Assembly: GCF_000024885.1 (NCBI RefSeq)
Contig: NC_013512.1
Location: 124,001-188,000, forward strand
DNA from: Sulfurospirillum deleyianum DSM 6946
Lineage (GTDB): Bacteria > Campylobacterota > Campylobacteria > Campylobacterales > Sulfurospirillaceae
Direction of reading: 5' to 3'
Length of the DNA stretch: 64,000 nucleotides
Translations under genes and position numbers: made by a program
Notes under the pieces: generated by a model
The model's database searches: none
Told to the model about the DNA's origin: nothing
The model's input: only the letters and a program-made list of their open reading frames with translations
Shown: positions 36,185 to 44,670 of the stretch, one piece after another
How positions within the stretch are numbered: position 1 is the first letter of the stretch
Layout of the letters: each line of letters opens with the position of its first letter

Positions 36185-37117
36185 ATGTTAGATTTAGCAA
36201 TTATTGGGGGTGGTCCTGCTGGTCTGAGTGCTGGACTTTATGCAACACGTGGTGGTTTAAAAAATGTTGTTATGTTTGAAAAAGGGCTTCCTGGTGGTCA
36301 AATTACCAGTAGCAGTGAAATAGAAAATTATCCAGGTTCAGCTCAGATTTTAAGTGGTTTAGATTTTATGGCTCCATGGTCAGAACAATGTATGCGTTTT
36401 GGTTTAAAACATGCCATGGAAGAAGTAACACGCATTTCTAAAAATAAAGAGGGTACATTTCATATTGCTTTAGCCGGTGGAAAAAGTGAAGAAGCAAAAA
36501 GTGTTGTGATTGCTACGGGGAGTGCCCCAAAGCGTGCTAACTTTGAAGGTGAAGCAGAATTTTTTGGCAAGGGTGTAAGCACCTGTGCAACATGCGATGG
36601 ATTTTTTTATAAAAACAAAGAAGTTGTTGCCTTAGGTGGCGGCGATACTGCGTTAGAAGAAGCACTTTATCTTTCCCATATTTGCTCCAAAGTTTATTTA
36701 GTGCACAGACGTGATACTTTCCGTGCAAGTCCAAGTACAATCGAAAAAGTGAAAAATAATCCAAAAATTGAACTCGTTTTAAATGTGAGTATTAAAAAAG
36801 CATACGGTGATGCGATGGGTCTTAATGGACTGATTGTCGTTGATAAAGAGGGCAATGAAAGAGATATTAAAGTTCCTGGTGTTTTTGTTTTTGTAGGGAT
36901 GAATGTGAATAACACTATTTTGAAGCAAGAAGATGGTCGCTTTTTATGCGAGATGGATGACAATGGAAATGTTATCGTTGATCTCAATATGCATACTTCT
37001 GTGAAAGGTTTGTTTGCTGCGGGAGATATTCGAACAAAAGCACAAAAGCAAGTCGTGTGTGCTGCAGGTGATGGTGCCACAGCAGGTATTCAAGCTTTAG
37101 AATATGTGAATCATTGA
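36185..37117 (+). CDS. trxB: Thioredoxin reductase
   Basis: This 310-residue FAD/NADPH enzyme reduces thioredoxin. The FAD Rossmann motif G-G-G-P-A-G-L-S-A is at residues 8-16, the redox pair is C134-A-T-C137-D-G, and the NADPH motif G-G-G-D-T-A-L-E-E is near residue 156. The C-terminal G-D-I-R motif contacts FAD. Length is typical. It overlaps the reading frame of dapB only if a TTG start is used for that gene. Confidence 0.96.
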   Translation: MLDLAIIGGGPAGLSAGLYATRGGLKNVVMFEKGLPGGQITSSSEIENYPGSAQILSGLDFMAPWSEQCMRFGLKHAMEEVTRISKNKEGTFHIALAGGKSEEAKSVVIATGSAPKRANFEGEAEFFGKGVSTCATCDGFFYKNKEVVALGGGDTALEEALYLSHICSKVYLVHRRDTFRASPSTIEKVKNNPKIELVLNVSIKKAYGDAMGLNGLIVVDKEGNERDIKVPGVFVFVGMNVNNTILKQEDGRFLCEMDDNGNVIVDLNMHTSVKGLFAAGDIRTKAQKQVVCAAGDGATAGIQALEYVNH

Positions 37118-37134
37118 AAAAGGAAACGGCAAAA

Positions 37135-37902
37135 ATGATACAGGTAGGAATTCATGGCTCAACGGGAAGAGTAGGGCGATTATTAGTGGAGAATTTAATC
37201 AAAGATAAGGAAGCAAGACCTTATGTTTTGCATGCACTTGAGCCGTTGAGCTTTCCTATACCCAAAGAGACGATTGTGACAGATGATGGATTGACTCTTT
37301 TGGATAAAAGTGATGTGATTATTGATTTTACGATTGCCATGGGTACAGAAAGCCTTTTAGAAAATGCACTCAAATCTCCCAAGCCTTTAGTGATTGGAAC
37401 AACTGGCTTAAACGAACATCAACACAACCTGCTTAAAGAAGTTGCGAGTAATATGCCTGTTCTGTATTCAACCAATATGTCCTTAGGTGTTGCCGTGATG
37501 AATCGCCTTGTGGAGTTGGCATCTAAAAGTTTGAGTGATTTTGATATTGAAATTGTGGAACAGCATCATCGTTTTAAAAAAGATGCACCTAGTGGTACAG
37601 CATTGACATTGGGTGAGTATGCTGCTCGTGGTCGAGGATTAAATTTAGATGATGTACGTGTGAGTGGTCGCAATGGGCTTATTGGTGAGCGAAGTAAAGA
37701 TGAAATTGCGATTATGGCACTTCGTGGCGGTGATATTGTGGGGCGTCATACGGTAGGATTTTATAATGATGGTGAATTTATTGAGATGAACCATACGGCA
37801 ACCAGTCGTGATACCTTTGCAAAAGGTGCTATTAAAGCTGCAAAGTGGATCATCAATCAACCCAATGGTCTCTATACAATTAGTGACTGTCTAGGTCTTT
37901 AA
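37135..37902 (+). CDS. dapB: 4-hydroxy-tetrahydrodipicolinate reductase
   Basis: This 255-residue NAD(P)H-dependent enzyme of lysine and peptidoglycan-precursor synthesis shows the dinucleotide motif G-I-H-G-S-T-G-R-V-G at the N-terminus. The catalytic E-Q-H-H-R-F-K-K-D-A-P-S-G-T-A segment is near residues 145-159. The frame is open to a TTG at 37114, but the ATG at 37135 places the Rossmann strand correctly and has AGGAAACGG before it. Confidence 0.94.
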   Translation: MIQVGIHGSTGRVGRLLVENLIKDKEARPYVLHALEPLSFPIPKETIVTDDGLTLLDKSDVIIDFTIAMGTESLLENALKSPKPLVIGTTGLNEHQHNLLKEVASNMPVLYSTNMSLGVAVMNRLVELASKSLSDFDIEIVEQHHRFKKDAPSGTALTLGEYAARGRGLNLDDVRVSGRNGLIGERSKDEIAIMALRGGDIVGRHTVGFYNDGEFIEMNHTATSRDTFAKGAIKAAKWIINQPNGLYTISDCLGL

Positions 37903-37921
37903 GAAAAGGTAAAATAAACGT

Positions 37922-39259
37922 ATGTGTGCGATTGTTGGTGTATTTGATGTAAAACATGCTTCCAAGATAGCGTATTATGCTCTTTTTGCGATGCAACATC
38001 GTGGTCAAGAGGCGACAGGAATTAGTGCGAGTGATGGTAAAAAAATTCGTACACTCAAAGATAATGGATTGGTAACAGAAGTTTTTAATGAAGATAAACT
38101 CTCTTTCTTACAAGGCGATATGGCAATTGGTCACAACCGATATTCAACAGCAGGAAGCGATTCAGTCAGAGATGCTCAACCCGTAGCCGCAAGTTATAAG
38201 CTGGGAGATATTTCTATCGTTCATAACGGTAATTTAATTAATAAACATGAAGTGAGAAGTAAACTTATTGAGCAAGGTGCCATTTTTCAATCTTCTATGG
38301 ATACTGAAAATATTATTCATCTGATCGCAAGAAGTCAACAAGGAAAACTGCAAGATCGCATTATAGAAGCGTTACATATAATTAAAGGTGCTTACTGTCT
38401 TTTGATTCAAAGTCGTACCAAAATGTTTGCAATGCGTGATCGTTATGGTGTTCGCCCTCTTTCTATTGGACGCTTTAAAAATGGTGGGTATATTGTTGCG
38501 AGTGAAACGTGTGCACTTGATTTGGTCGATGCTGAATTTGTAAGGGATGTACGTCCTGGTGAAATGGTTATTTTTCATCAAGGAGAAAAAGAGTTTGAGA
38601 GTATTCAGCTTTTTGAACCTGATCCACATGTTTGTGCCTTTGAATTTATCTATTTTGCACGACCTGATAGTGTTATTGAAGGTAAAAATGTTTATGCAAT
38701 TCGTAAAAAAATGGGTATGAAACTTGCTGAACTTGCTCCTGTGGAGGCAGATTTTGTAATTCCTGTCCCTGATAGTGGAGTGAGTGCGGCCTTAGGCTAT
38801 GCTCAAGCGAGTGGAATACCTTTTGAAATGGCAATTGTACGAAACCACTACGTGGGAAGAACATTTATTGAGCCAACACAAGCCGTACGTGATTTGAAAG
38901 TAAAACTTAAACTTTCTCCTATTCATAAAATTTTGGAGGGAAAAAAGATTGTGGTTATTGATGATAGTATTGTACGAGGAACAACATCAAGACAAATCGT
39001 TAAGCTTCTAAAACGCGCAGGTGCTGCTGAAGTACATATGCGTATAGCTTCTCCTACCATTGAGCATCCATGTTTGTATGGTATTGACACGCCTAGTTAC
39101 AAAGAACTCATTAGTGCCAATAAAAATGTTGAGGAAGTGCGTGAGTATATTGAAGCGGATTCTTTGGCATTTTTAAGTATTGATGCGCTTAAAGAGAGCA
39201 TTGGAAACGATATGAATTACTCTTTGGTTAGTTTTGATGGAAACTACTTCATTAAATAA
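37922..39259 (+). CDS. purF: Amidophosphoribosyltransferase
   Basis: This 445-residue first committed enzyme of purine synthesis is a class II glutamine amidotransferase with Cys2 as nucleophile after removal of Met1 (M-C-A-I-V-G-V). H-N-R-Y-S-T-A-G is near residue 75. The PRPP-binding loop V-V-I-D-D-S-I-V-R-G-T-T is near residues 342-353. Length is usual. Its stop overlaps the next start (TAATG), so the radical SAM gene is coupled. Confidence 0.96.
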   Translation: MCAIVGVFDVKHASKIAYYALFAMQHRGQEATGISASDGKKIRTLKDNGLVTEVFNEDKLSFLQGDMAIGHNRYSTAGSDSVRDAQPVAASYKLGDISIVHNGNLINKHEVRSKLIEQGAIFQSSMDTENIIHLIARSQQGKLQDRIIEALHIIKGAYCLLIQSRTKMFAMRDRYGVRPLSIGRFKNGGYIVASETCALDLVDAEFVRDVRPGEMVIFHQGEKEFESIQLFEPDPHVCAFEFIYFARPDSVIEGKNVYAIRKKMGMKLAELAPVEADFVIPVPDSGVSAALGYAQASGIPFEMAIVRNHYVGRTFIEPTQAVRDLKVKLKLSPIHKILEGKKIVVIDDSIVRGTTSRQIVKLLKRAGAAEVHMRIASPTIEHPCLYGIDTPSYKELISANKNVEEVREYIEADSLAFLSIDALKESIGNDMNYSLVSFDGNYFIK

Positions 39260-40212
39260 TGCGAGAGCTTTTAACCGCAGGGCGGTATTTTAGAAAAAAA
39301 TTTAGGGAGAGCGTTTACAAAATCCCCATTTCTATTTCTGGATTTACCTGCCCAAATATAGACGGTACCGTTGCAAGAGGTGGGTGTGTTTTTTGTGAAA
39401 ATGAGTCTTTTAGCCCAAATTTAGATCACAATCAACCTAAACGATTTTTTCTACACCCAAACTCTGAAAATCCCTATTTAGACTTTCAGCTCATTCAACT
39501 CGAAGCACAATATAAAAAAACAAAAAAAATTCTTGCAAAAAAATTTAGTGCACAAAAATTTATTATCTATTTTCAATCCTTTACCAATACCTATGCTCCT
39601 CTTGATACCCTTAAAGCTCTCTATACAAAGGCGCTTAGTTTTGAAGGGGTTGTGGGATTAAGCATTGGAACACGTACGGATAGCATTAGTGAAGAAGTGT
39701 TAGCGTATTTATCTGAACTCTCTAAGACGTATGAAATATGGATAGAGTATGGTATCCAATCTTCTTCAGACGCTACGTTAAAACGGATTAATCGTGGGCA
39801 CGATAGCGCTAATATCGCACATTATATTGCATTAACACATCACTATAATCTTAAAATTTGCGCACATGTGATTTTTGGTCTTCCAGATGAGACGCCACAG
39901 ATGGCATTAGAGAGTGTTAAATTTGCTTTAGGTTTAGGGGTTCATTCCTTTAAATTTCACCCTTTATATGTGGTGGAGCGTACAGCTTTAGCCAATGATT
40001 TTAAAAAAGGTCATTTTATTCCCATTTCTAAAGAGTCCTATATTCAGACGCTTGTTGAGGCGATTCAACTTTTACCTGAAAATGTAATGATTCAGCGTGT
40101 CAGCGCTGGTATTGAAGATACGACGTTACTCTCTCCTTCGTGGTGCTATGTGAAACACGAGCAAATGCATGCCATTCGTAAGGCTTTGAGAGAAGTAGGA
40201 TTGAAGTATTAG
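39259..40212 (+). CDS. Radical SAM protein, YhcC/TIGR01212 family
   Basis: This 317-residue radical SAM protein has an atypical cluster motif, C-x11-C-x2-C (C-P-N-I-D-G-T and G-G-C-V-F-C-E-N), as in the YhcC/TIGR01212 family. The reaction is not established. It has one-base coupling with purF. Its end faces two reverse-strand genes across a 40-base gap with only a weak A/T-rich hairpin. Confidence 0.88.
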   Translation: MRELLTAGRYFRKKFRESVYKIPISISGFTCPNIDGTVARGGCVFCENESFSPNLDHNQPKRFFLHPNSENPYLDFQLIQLEAQYKKTKKILAKKFSAQKFIIYFQSFTNTYAPLDTLKALYTKALSFEGVVGLSIGTRTDSISEEVLAYLSELSKTYEIWIEYGIQSSSDATLKRINRGHDSANIAHYIALTHHYNLKICAHVIFGLPDETPQMALESVKFALGLGVHSFKFHPLYVVERTALANDFKKGHFIPISKESYIQTLVEAIQLLPENVMIQRVSAGIEDTTLLSPSWCYVKHEQMHAIRKALREVGLKY

Positions 40213-40252
40213 ATTTCCTTCATAACCCATTGAAAAAAGTCTATGGATTTTT

Positions 40253-40789
40253 TTAGTGGCAGAAAAGCTCGTAACGTGTGTAGGGCTTTTCAAATGCGGG
40301 AGGATAGGGCATAAACACTGTAAAATTACGCATTTCACCCTCTGTTAAATTTTCTGCAATCAGAAAAGTTTTCGTTGTTTCAATCGTAGGGAGTTGATCT
40401 CTTTTGAAAAAGTTTTCAAAAGCGGATTTAGGTACAAAAATCGCAGAGTCTGTTCCTATGCGCTCTAGCGAAGCATTGAAAATTTTAACTTCAAGTTTAC
40501 ACTTTCCAATTGTAAATTTTCCAACATTACGAATTTGTCCTGAAATAGAAAATGATTCATTAATAAGAACTTTTTTTTGAACCATATTTTCAAGTCGTGC
40601 TATTTTAGTATATTTATCAAGTGCGTAAAATGTAAAGGCAATCAAGAGTGAGGTAATAAGAAGATTTGCCATGATAGGTGCAAAAAGTGCTTTTCTTTCT
40701 GTATTTTTCAAGGTAAGAAGTACTATGAGGATAGAAAGAGAGCCAATAATCAAAAGAGCCATCCAATGTAATCCTGTTAGATAGGTCAC
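40253..40789 (-). CDS. DUF2393-type membrane protein (copy 2)
   Basis: This 178-residue protein has two N-terminal transmembrane helices (about residues 10-28 and 39-58) and an extracytoplasmic C-terminal domain of about 110 residues. It resembles its upstream neighbour in layout; both fit DUF2393, a family I associate with Campylobacterota. I chose a GTG start at 40789 because AAGGAG lies 7 bases before it; the longer frame to 40810 would place the ribosome-binding site inside the gene. Function is unknown. Confidence 0.65.
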   Translation of the reverse strand: MTYLTGLHWMALLIIGSLSILIVLLTLKNTERKALFAPIMANLLITSLLIAFTFYALDKYTKIARLENMVQKKVLINESFSISGQIRNVGKFTIGKCKLEVKIFNASLERIGTDSAIFVPKSAFENFFKRDQLPTIETTKTFLIAENLTEGEMRNFTVFMPYPPAFEKPYTRYELFCH

Positions 40790-40800
40790 GTCTTTTCTCC

Positions 40801-41340
40801 TTAATAACACTCAGCTTTGAGCGTTGCGTTTATATCCCCACTGTAATCGAAATCATCGAAAACTATTCGATACTCAAGAGTACTTTCTTGTGGAATAAAT
40901 TCTTTAATAATAATCGACTGATTTGCAAGAGGTTTTAATTGATAGAGATACGCTTTTATATTCGATATATTTTCGTCTGCTTTGAAAATAGAAGCGTGTA
41001 AAATACAGAGGTTAAAATCTTTTTTAGATTGATTGGTAATGGTTGTTTCTAAAATTAAAGAAGAAGAAAAATTGAGTTTTTTTAATAATGTTATGGTTGT
41101 TTCCGTTTTGCGTAAGGTGGTATTGAGTTTTTGATAGATAAAAAAAGGAGCAATACCTAGAAAAAGAAGAGAGACAATAATAATCAGTAACGCAAAGGCT
41201 GAGGATTTTTTGGCGACAAGAATCGCCAAAAAAATCAGGATAAGAAAGGTAAGACATAGCCATCCAAACGCCAAATAGTCATAAAGACTAAGGTGTTGGA
41301 AATAAGTTAAGAGTGAGAGTTTAAGCGCATTAATGTTCAT
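40801..41340 (-). CDS. DUF2393-type membrane protein (copy 1)
   Basis: This 179-residue protein has two helices near the N-terminus (about 21-43 and 47-69) and a C-terminal beta-rich domain outside the membrane ([18 protein letters not shown] region). The pattern of a conserved strand before a charged residue is shared with the downstream copy, consistent with tandem duplication. It overlaps hisIE by 11 bases. No function is known to me. Confidence 0.65.
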   Translation of the reverse strand: MNINALKLSLLTYFQHLSLYDYLAFGWLCLTFLILIFLAILVAKKSSAFALLIIIVSLLFLGIAPFFIYQKLNTTLRKTETTITLLKKLNFSSSLILETTITNQSKKDFNLCILHASIFKADENISNIKAYLYQLKPLANQSIIIKEFIPQESTLEYRIVFDDFDYSGDINATLKAECY

Positions 41341-42013
41341 TGCGGCTGTTTTTCTCTTCTATGCCACTTAGACCAAGGCGTCGCTCAAGCTCTTTTGAAA
41401 TTAAAGAAGGATGAATATCTTTTGCTCCTAGTGCAACGAGTGTATGAAACATTAAGTCAGCAGCTTCATAAATAATCTCTTTAGATTCTCCATCTTTGAT
41501 GGCAAAACAAAATTCACCCGCTTCTTCAACAACTTTTTTTAAGATACTATTATCACCTTTTTGAAGCAAAGAGGCAACATAAGATGTTTTTGGATCCGCA
41601 TGTTTACGCTCTTGAACAATATGATAAATTGTGTCACTGATGGAATAACCCTGAATTGCTTTGGCTTCTTCTTTCGGGGCTTCATCTTTATCAAGACGGT
41701 TAAAAAAGCATGAGCTCCGTCCTGTATGACACGCAACACCTTCTTGTTCTACTTTAAGAAGCAATGTATCGCTATCACAATCTAAATAAGCCTCTTGAAC
41801 ATGTTGCACATGTCCACTGCTTTCTCCTTTTTTCCAAAGAGATTGGCGGCTTCTTGAGTAGTAATGCGCAAAGCCCGTTGAGAGTGTTAACATGAGCGCT
41901 TCTTCGTTCATATACGCTAACATCAAAACATCCCCATTCCTTGCTTCTTGTGCGATCACAGGGAGCAAGGGTGTTTTTGTCCAATCAATAGTTTTTAAAA
42001 GGGCTTGACTCAT
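41330..42013 (-). CDS. hisIE: Bifunctional phosphoribosyl-AMP cyclohydrolase / phosphoribosyl-ATP pyrophosphatase
   Basis: This 227-residue fusion performs steps 2 and 3 of histidine synthesis. The HisI part (residues about 1-120) shows [23 protein letters not shown], then D-C-D-x-D and A-C-H-T-G-R zinc-site residues. The HisE part (about 135-220) has the K-V-V-E-E-A-G-E helix and E-A-A-D-L-M-F-H. No other his gene lies nearby. It overlaps the SPFH gene by 4 bases (ATGA). Confidence 0.95.
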   Translation of the reverse strand: MSQALLKTIDWTKTPLLPVIAQEARNGDVLMLAYMNEEALMLTLSTGFAHYYSRSRQSLWKKGESSGHVQHVQEAYLDCDSDTLLLKVEQEGVACHTGRSSCFFNRLDKDEAPKEEAKAIQGYSISDTIYHIVQERKHADPKTSYVASLLQKGDNSILKKVVEEAGEFCFAIKDGESKEIIYEAADLMFHTLVALGAKDIHPSLISKELERRLGLSGIEEKNSRNEH

Positions 42014-43101
42014 TTGCTTACACTAACAGCTTTCTGGCTATCTTTGGTATCAACCCAAATATTCGGTGTTGAACCACCAGGTGTTAAGAAAATCTTAGCA
42101 TCTTTATTTTCACGAAGGGCTTCGTTGAATTTGCCTTGTACTTCGATTTGACGAAGGTTTAAAAGTGGCGATGAAATACTTTCGCTAATTTTTTTGTTAG
42201 CATAGGCTTCTGCTTCGGCTTCAATTTTAAGAGCATTGGCTTGACCTTGAGCGTTAATCTCTCTTGCTTTGGCTTGACCTTCAGCTTCAGCGGCTCGTTT
42301 GAGCGCTTCTTGATTAGCACGTTCGACTTCATATTTGGTACGTTCGACTTCTTGACGTGCGACTTGAACACGCTCAATTTGTTCTTTTATTTTGGCAGGC
42401 AAGACAATTTCACGTAGTTGCACGGTCAGTAATTCAACAGGTTGCCCTGGTTGCGCATCAATCGCTTTACGGATTCCCTCTTCGATATTCACTGCAATTT
42501 CATTACGTTTTTGAGGGAGTTCTTCGGCATTGAATTTACCGATAACGCTTCGTGTAACATCACGAACGACGGGATTAATAATTTTATCTTCCCATGACAT
42601 ACCCCATGTGGCAATGGTTTGAGGTGCTGTGGAAGGTTCGAGTTTGTACTGAACGGTTAGTTCGATAGAAACAGGTAAACCTCTTGCATCGAGTACAGAA
42701 ATAGTTGCATTTCGTTTGATACCAGAGCCTCTTTGAACCACTTCGCCTAAGTCTTCAGTGGAAGAGTAGTTCATAATACGTACTTTTGTATCCACGATAA
42801 AAACCTGTTGGATAAATGGGATAAAAAGATGAAAACCTGGTTCCATAGGGATGGGTTCAAATTTACCCGCAGTTGCTTTAATACCCATTTCACCTGAGTT
42901 AATAATGACATAGGGTTTTGCAAAGATAGCAATTAAAACAACGGCAATCAGAAAATAGACCACCCCTGAAGCTTTGCCAAAATTTTTCATAAAATCGGGA
43001 GGTTCTACGTTAAAAGGTGTGCGATTGTCATTATCGCCTCCCCCACCGAAGTTCCCTCCACCGTTTTTCTTTTTAAAATAATCGTTCAAATCTGCTGGCA
43101 T
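42010..43101 (-). CDS. SPFH/prohibitin-family membrane protein (HflK-like)
   Basis: This 363-residue protein has a Gly/Asn-rich N-terminal stretch (residues 13-27), one transmembrane helix at about 47-65, an SPFH band-7 domain (about 68-260), and a long Ala/Glu/Arg coiled coil (about 240-320). Members form large ring-like membrane cages, often around FtsH protease. The glycine-rich N-terminus resembles HflK. In C. jejuni an SPFH gene likewise precedes ilvE and faces bcp. There is no second hflC-like gene beside it, so it probably forms a homo-oligomer. Confidence 0.85.
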   Translation of the reverse strand: MPADLNDYFKKKNGGGNFGGGGDNDNRTPFNVEPPDFMKNFGKASGVVYFLIAVVLIAIFAKPYVIINSGEMGIKATAGKFEPIPMEPGFHLFIPFIQQVFIVDTKVRIMNYSSTEDLGEVVQRGSGIKRNATISVLDARGLPVSIELTVQYKLEPSTAPQTIATWGMSWEDKIINPVVRDVTRSVIGKFNAEELPQKRNEIAVNIEEGIRKAIDAQPGQPVELLTVQLREIVLPAKIKEQIERVQVARQEVERTKYEVERANQEALKRAAEAEGQAKAREINAQGQANALKIEAEAEAYANKKISESISSPLLNLRQIEVQGKFNEALRENKDAKIFLTPGGSTPNIWVDTKDSQKAVSVSK

Positions 43102-43114
43102 AAATTTCCTTTGG

Positions 43115-44029
43115 TTAAATATACGTTAAAAGATGTTTGTATTTTAGATTACGTCCATAAACAACATCAAAATAGGCTTCTTGAAGCTGTTTGGTCATTG
43201 CTCCTCGGTTTCCATCACCGATAATGTAATTATCAATATCTTTGATAGGCGTAACTTCTGCGGCTGTGCCTGTAAAAAATGCTTCATCTGCGATATACGC
43301 TTCATCACGGCTAATGCGTCTACGCTCAATAGGAATACCCGCCTCTTTGGCTAAATCAAGAACCGTTGCTTGGGTGATACTCTCAAGGGATGTATCATTT
43401 GGTGGTGTAATTAAAACGCCATTTCTGACGATAAAGAAACACTCTCCACTTCCTTCTGCGATAAATCCTTCATCATCCAATAAAAGCGCTTCTTCGTATC
43501 CTGCTTCGATGGCTTCGTATTTTGCCATTTGAGAATTGAGGTAGTTTGCCGCTGCTTTTGCTTTTCCCATAACGGATTTTGCTGGGTTTCGCACAAAAGA
43601 GGAAATCTTAACACGAATGCCGTTTTCTAAGCCTTCATCACCCAAATAGCTTCCCCACTGCCATGCGGCAATGGCTGTGTTGACAGGAGCTTTAATGTGA
43701 TTTAAGCCCATAACGCCGTATCCTAAATAAATAAGCGGTCGAATATAGACATTGGATTTAAAATCATTGGCTTTTAAGAGTTCAATGTGTGCTTTTTCTA
43801 ACTCTTCAAGTGAAAAAGTAGGCTTAATGCGCGTGATTTTTGCTGAATTGAGTAAACGCTTTGTATGTTCTCTAAGCTTAAAAATCGCCAAACCATTCTC
43901 GGTCATGTAGGCACGTGTTCCTTCAAAAACGCCATTGCCATAATGAAGCGTGTGGGTCAAAATGTGTATTTTTGCATCATCCCATGCTACTAATTTGCCA
44001 TCCATCCAAATGTACTGTGCTTTATCCAT
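43115..44029 (-). CDS. ilvE: Branched-chain amino acid aminotransferase
   Basis: This 304-residue fold-type IV PLP enzyme performs the last step of valine, leucine and isoleucine synthesis. The signature G-V-F-E-G-T-R-A-Y is near residues 33-41, the PLP lysine segment is G-K-A-K-A-A-A-N-Y near 155-163, and E-G-S-G-E-C-F-F near 195. T-G-T-A-A-E-V-T-P binds the phosphate. Length is exactly typical. Confidence 0.96.
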   Translation of the reverse strand: MDKAQYIWMDGKLVAWDDAKIHILTHTLHYGNGVFEGTRAYMTENGLAIFKLREHTKRLLNSAKITRIKPTFSLEELEKAHIELLKANDFKSNVYIRPLIYLGYGVMGLNHIKAPVNTAIAAWQWGSYLGDEGLENGIRVKISSFVRNPAKSVMGKAKAAANYLNSQMAKYEAIEAGYEEALLLDDEGFIAEGSGECFFIVRNGVLITPPNDTSLESITQATVLDLAKEAGIPIERRRISRDEAYIADEAFFTGTAAEVTPIKDIDNYIIGDGNRGAMTKQLQEAYFDVVYGRNLKYKHLLTYI

Positions 44030-44115
44030 GTTTTTACCTTTTTACATGTCGTTTTCTAAAGAGGTACTATGGTAGCCAAAAATTAATTAAAGATAGTTTT
44101 AGTATGAAAATGCGT

Positions 44116-44121
44116 TATAAT
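44116..44121 (+). promoter_or_regulatory. -10 box of bcp
   Basis: A perfect TATAAT lies 60 bases before the bcp start; the predicted leader contains a TTACATGTAA copy. Confidence 0.55.
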
Positions 44122-44149
44122 TTTGTGACATAAGGTGAAATTTTAATCC

Positions 44150-44159
44150 TTACATGTAA
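44150..44159. repeat. TTACATGTAA copy in the bcp leader
   Basis: This non-coding copy lies between the bcp -10 box and its ribosome-binding site, in the gap between divergent ilvE and bcp. A degenerate copy, TTACATGTCG, lies at about 44043 in the same gap. Confidence 0.9.
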
Positions 44160-44180
44160 ACCAAAAATGAAGGAAAAAAG

Positions 44181-44645
44181 ATGTTAAACCGTGGTGATAT
44201 TGCTCCTGCGTTTAGTTTGCCCAATCAAGACAATGTAGAGATTTCTTTGCGTGATTTGGAAGGGAAATGGGTGGTTCTTTATTTTTATCCCAAAGATAAT
44301 ACTCCTGGATGTACGAGTGAAGCGTGTGATTTTACAGAGGCACTTCCTGCGTTTGAAGATTTAAATGCGGTTATTTTAGGGATTAGTCCTGATAGTCCAA
44401 AATCACATCAAAATTTCATTTTGAAACAGAATTTGGAGATTACGCTTCTTTCAGATGAAGCCAAAGAGGTGGCTCAAAATTATGGCGTATGGCAGATGAA
44501 AAAAAACTATGGCAAAGAGTATATGGGCATTGTGCGTTCGACATTTTTGATTGACCCTGCTGGGAAAATTGCGCAGGTATGGAGCAATGTAAAAGTAAAA
44601 GAACATGCAAACGCTGTGAAAGAGGCGTTAGTATCCTTGCAATAA
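44181..44645 (+). CDS. bcp: Thioredoxin-dependent peroxiredoxin (Bcp/PrxQ)
   Basis: This 154-residue PrxQ-type peroxiredoxin reduces peroxides using thioredoxin. The active site reads T-P-G-C44-T-S-E-A-C49-D-F; C44 is peroxidatic and C49 is the resolving cysteine five residues on, as in atypical 2-Cys Bcp proteins. AAGGAAAAAAG precedes the ATG. It ends at a bidirectional hairpin shared with the DUF748 gene. Confidence 0.95.
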   Translation: MLNRGDIAPAFSLPNQDNVEISLRDLEGKWVVLYFYPKDNTPGCTSEACDFTEALPAFEDLNAVILGISPDSPKSHQNFILKQNLEITLLSDEAKEVAQNYGVWQMKKNYGKEYMGIVRSTFLIDPAGKIAQVWSNVKVKEHANAVKEALVSLQ

Positions 44646-44670
44646 TCTAAGGCTTTGACTCCTTAGATTA
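44643..44670. terminator. Bidirectional hairpin between convergent bcp and DUF748 genes
   Basis: A perfect 10-bp stem (TAATCTAAGG / CCTTAGATTA) with an 8-base loop overlaps the last bases of bcp and the stop codon of the reverse gene. No long T run is present on either side. Confidence 0.65.
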
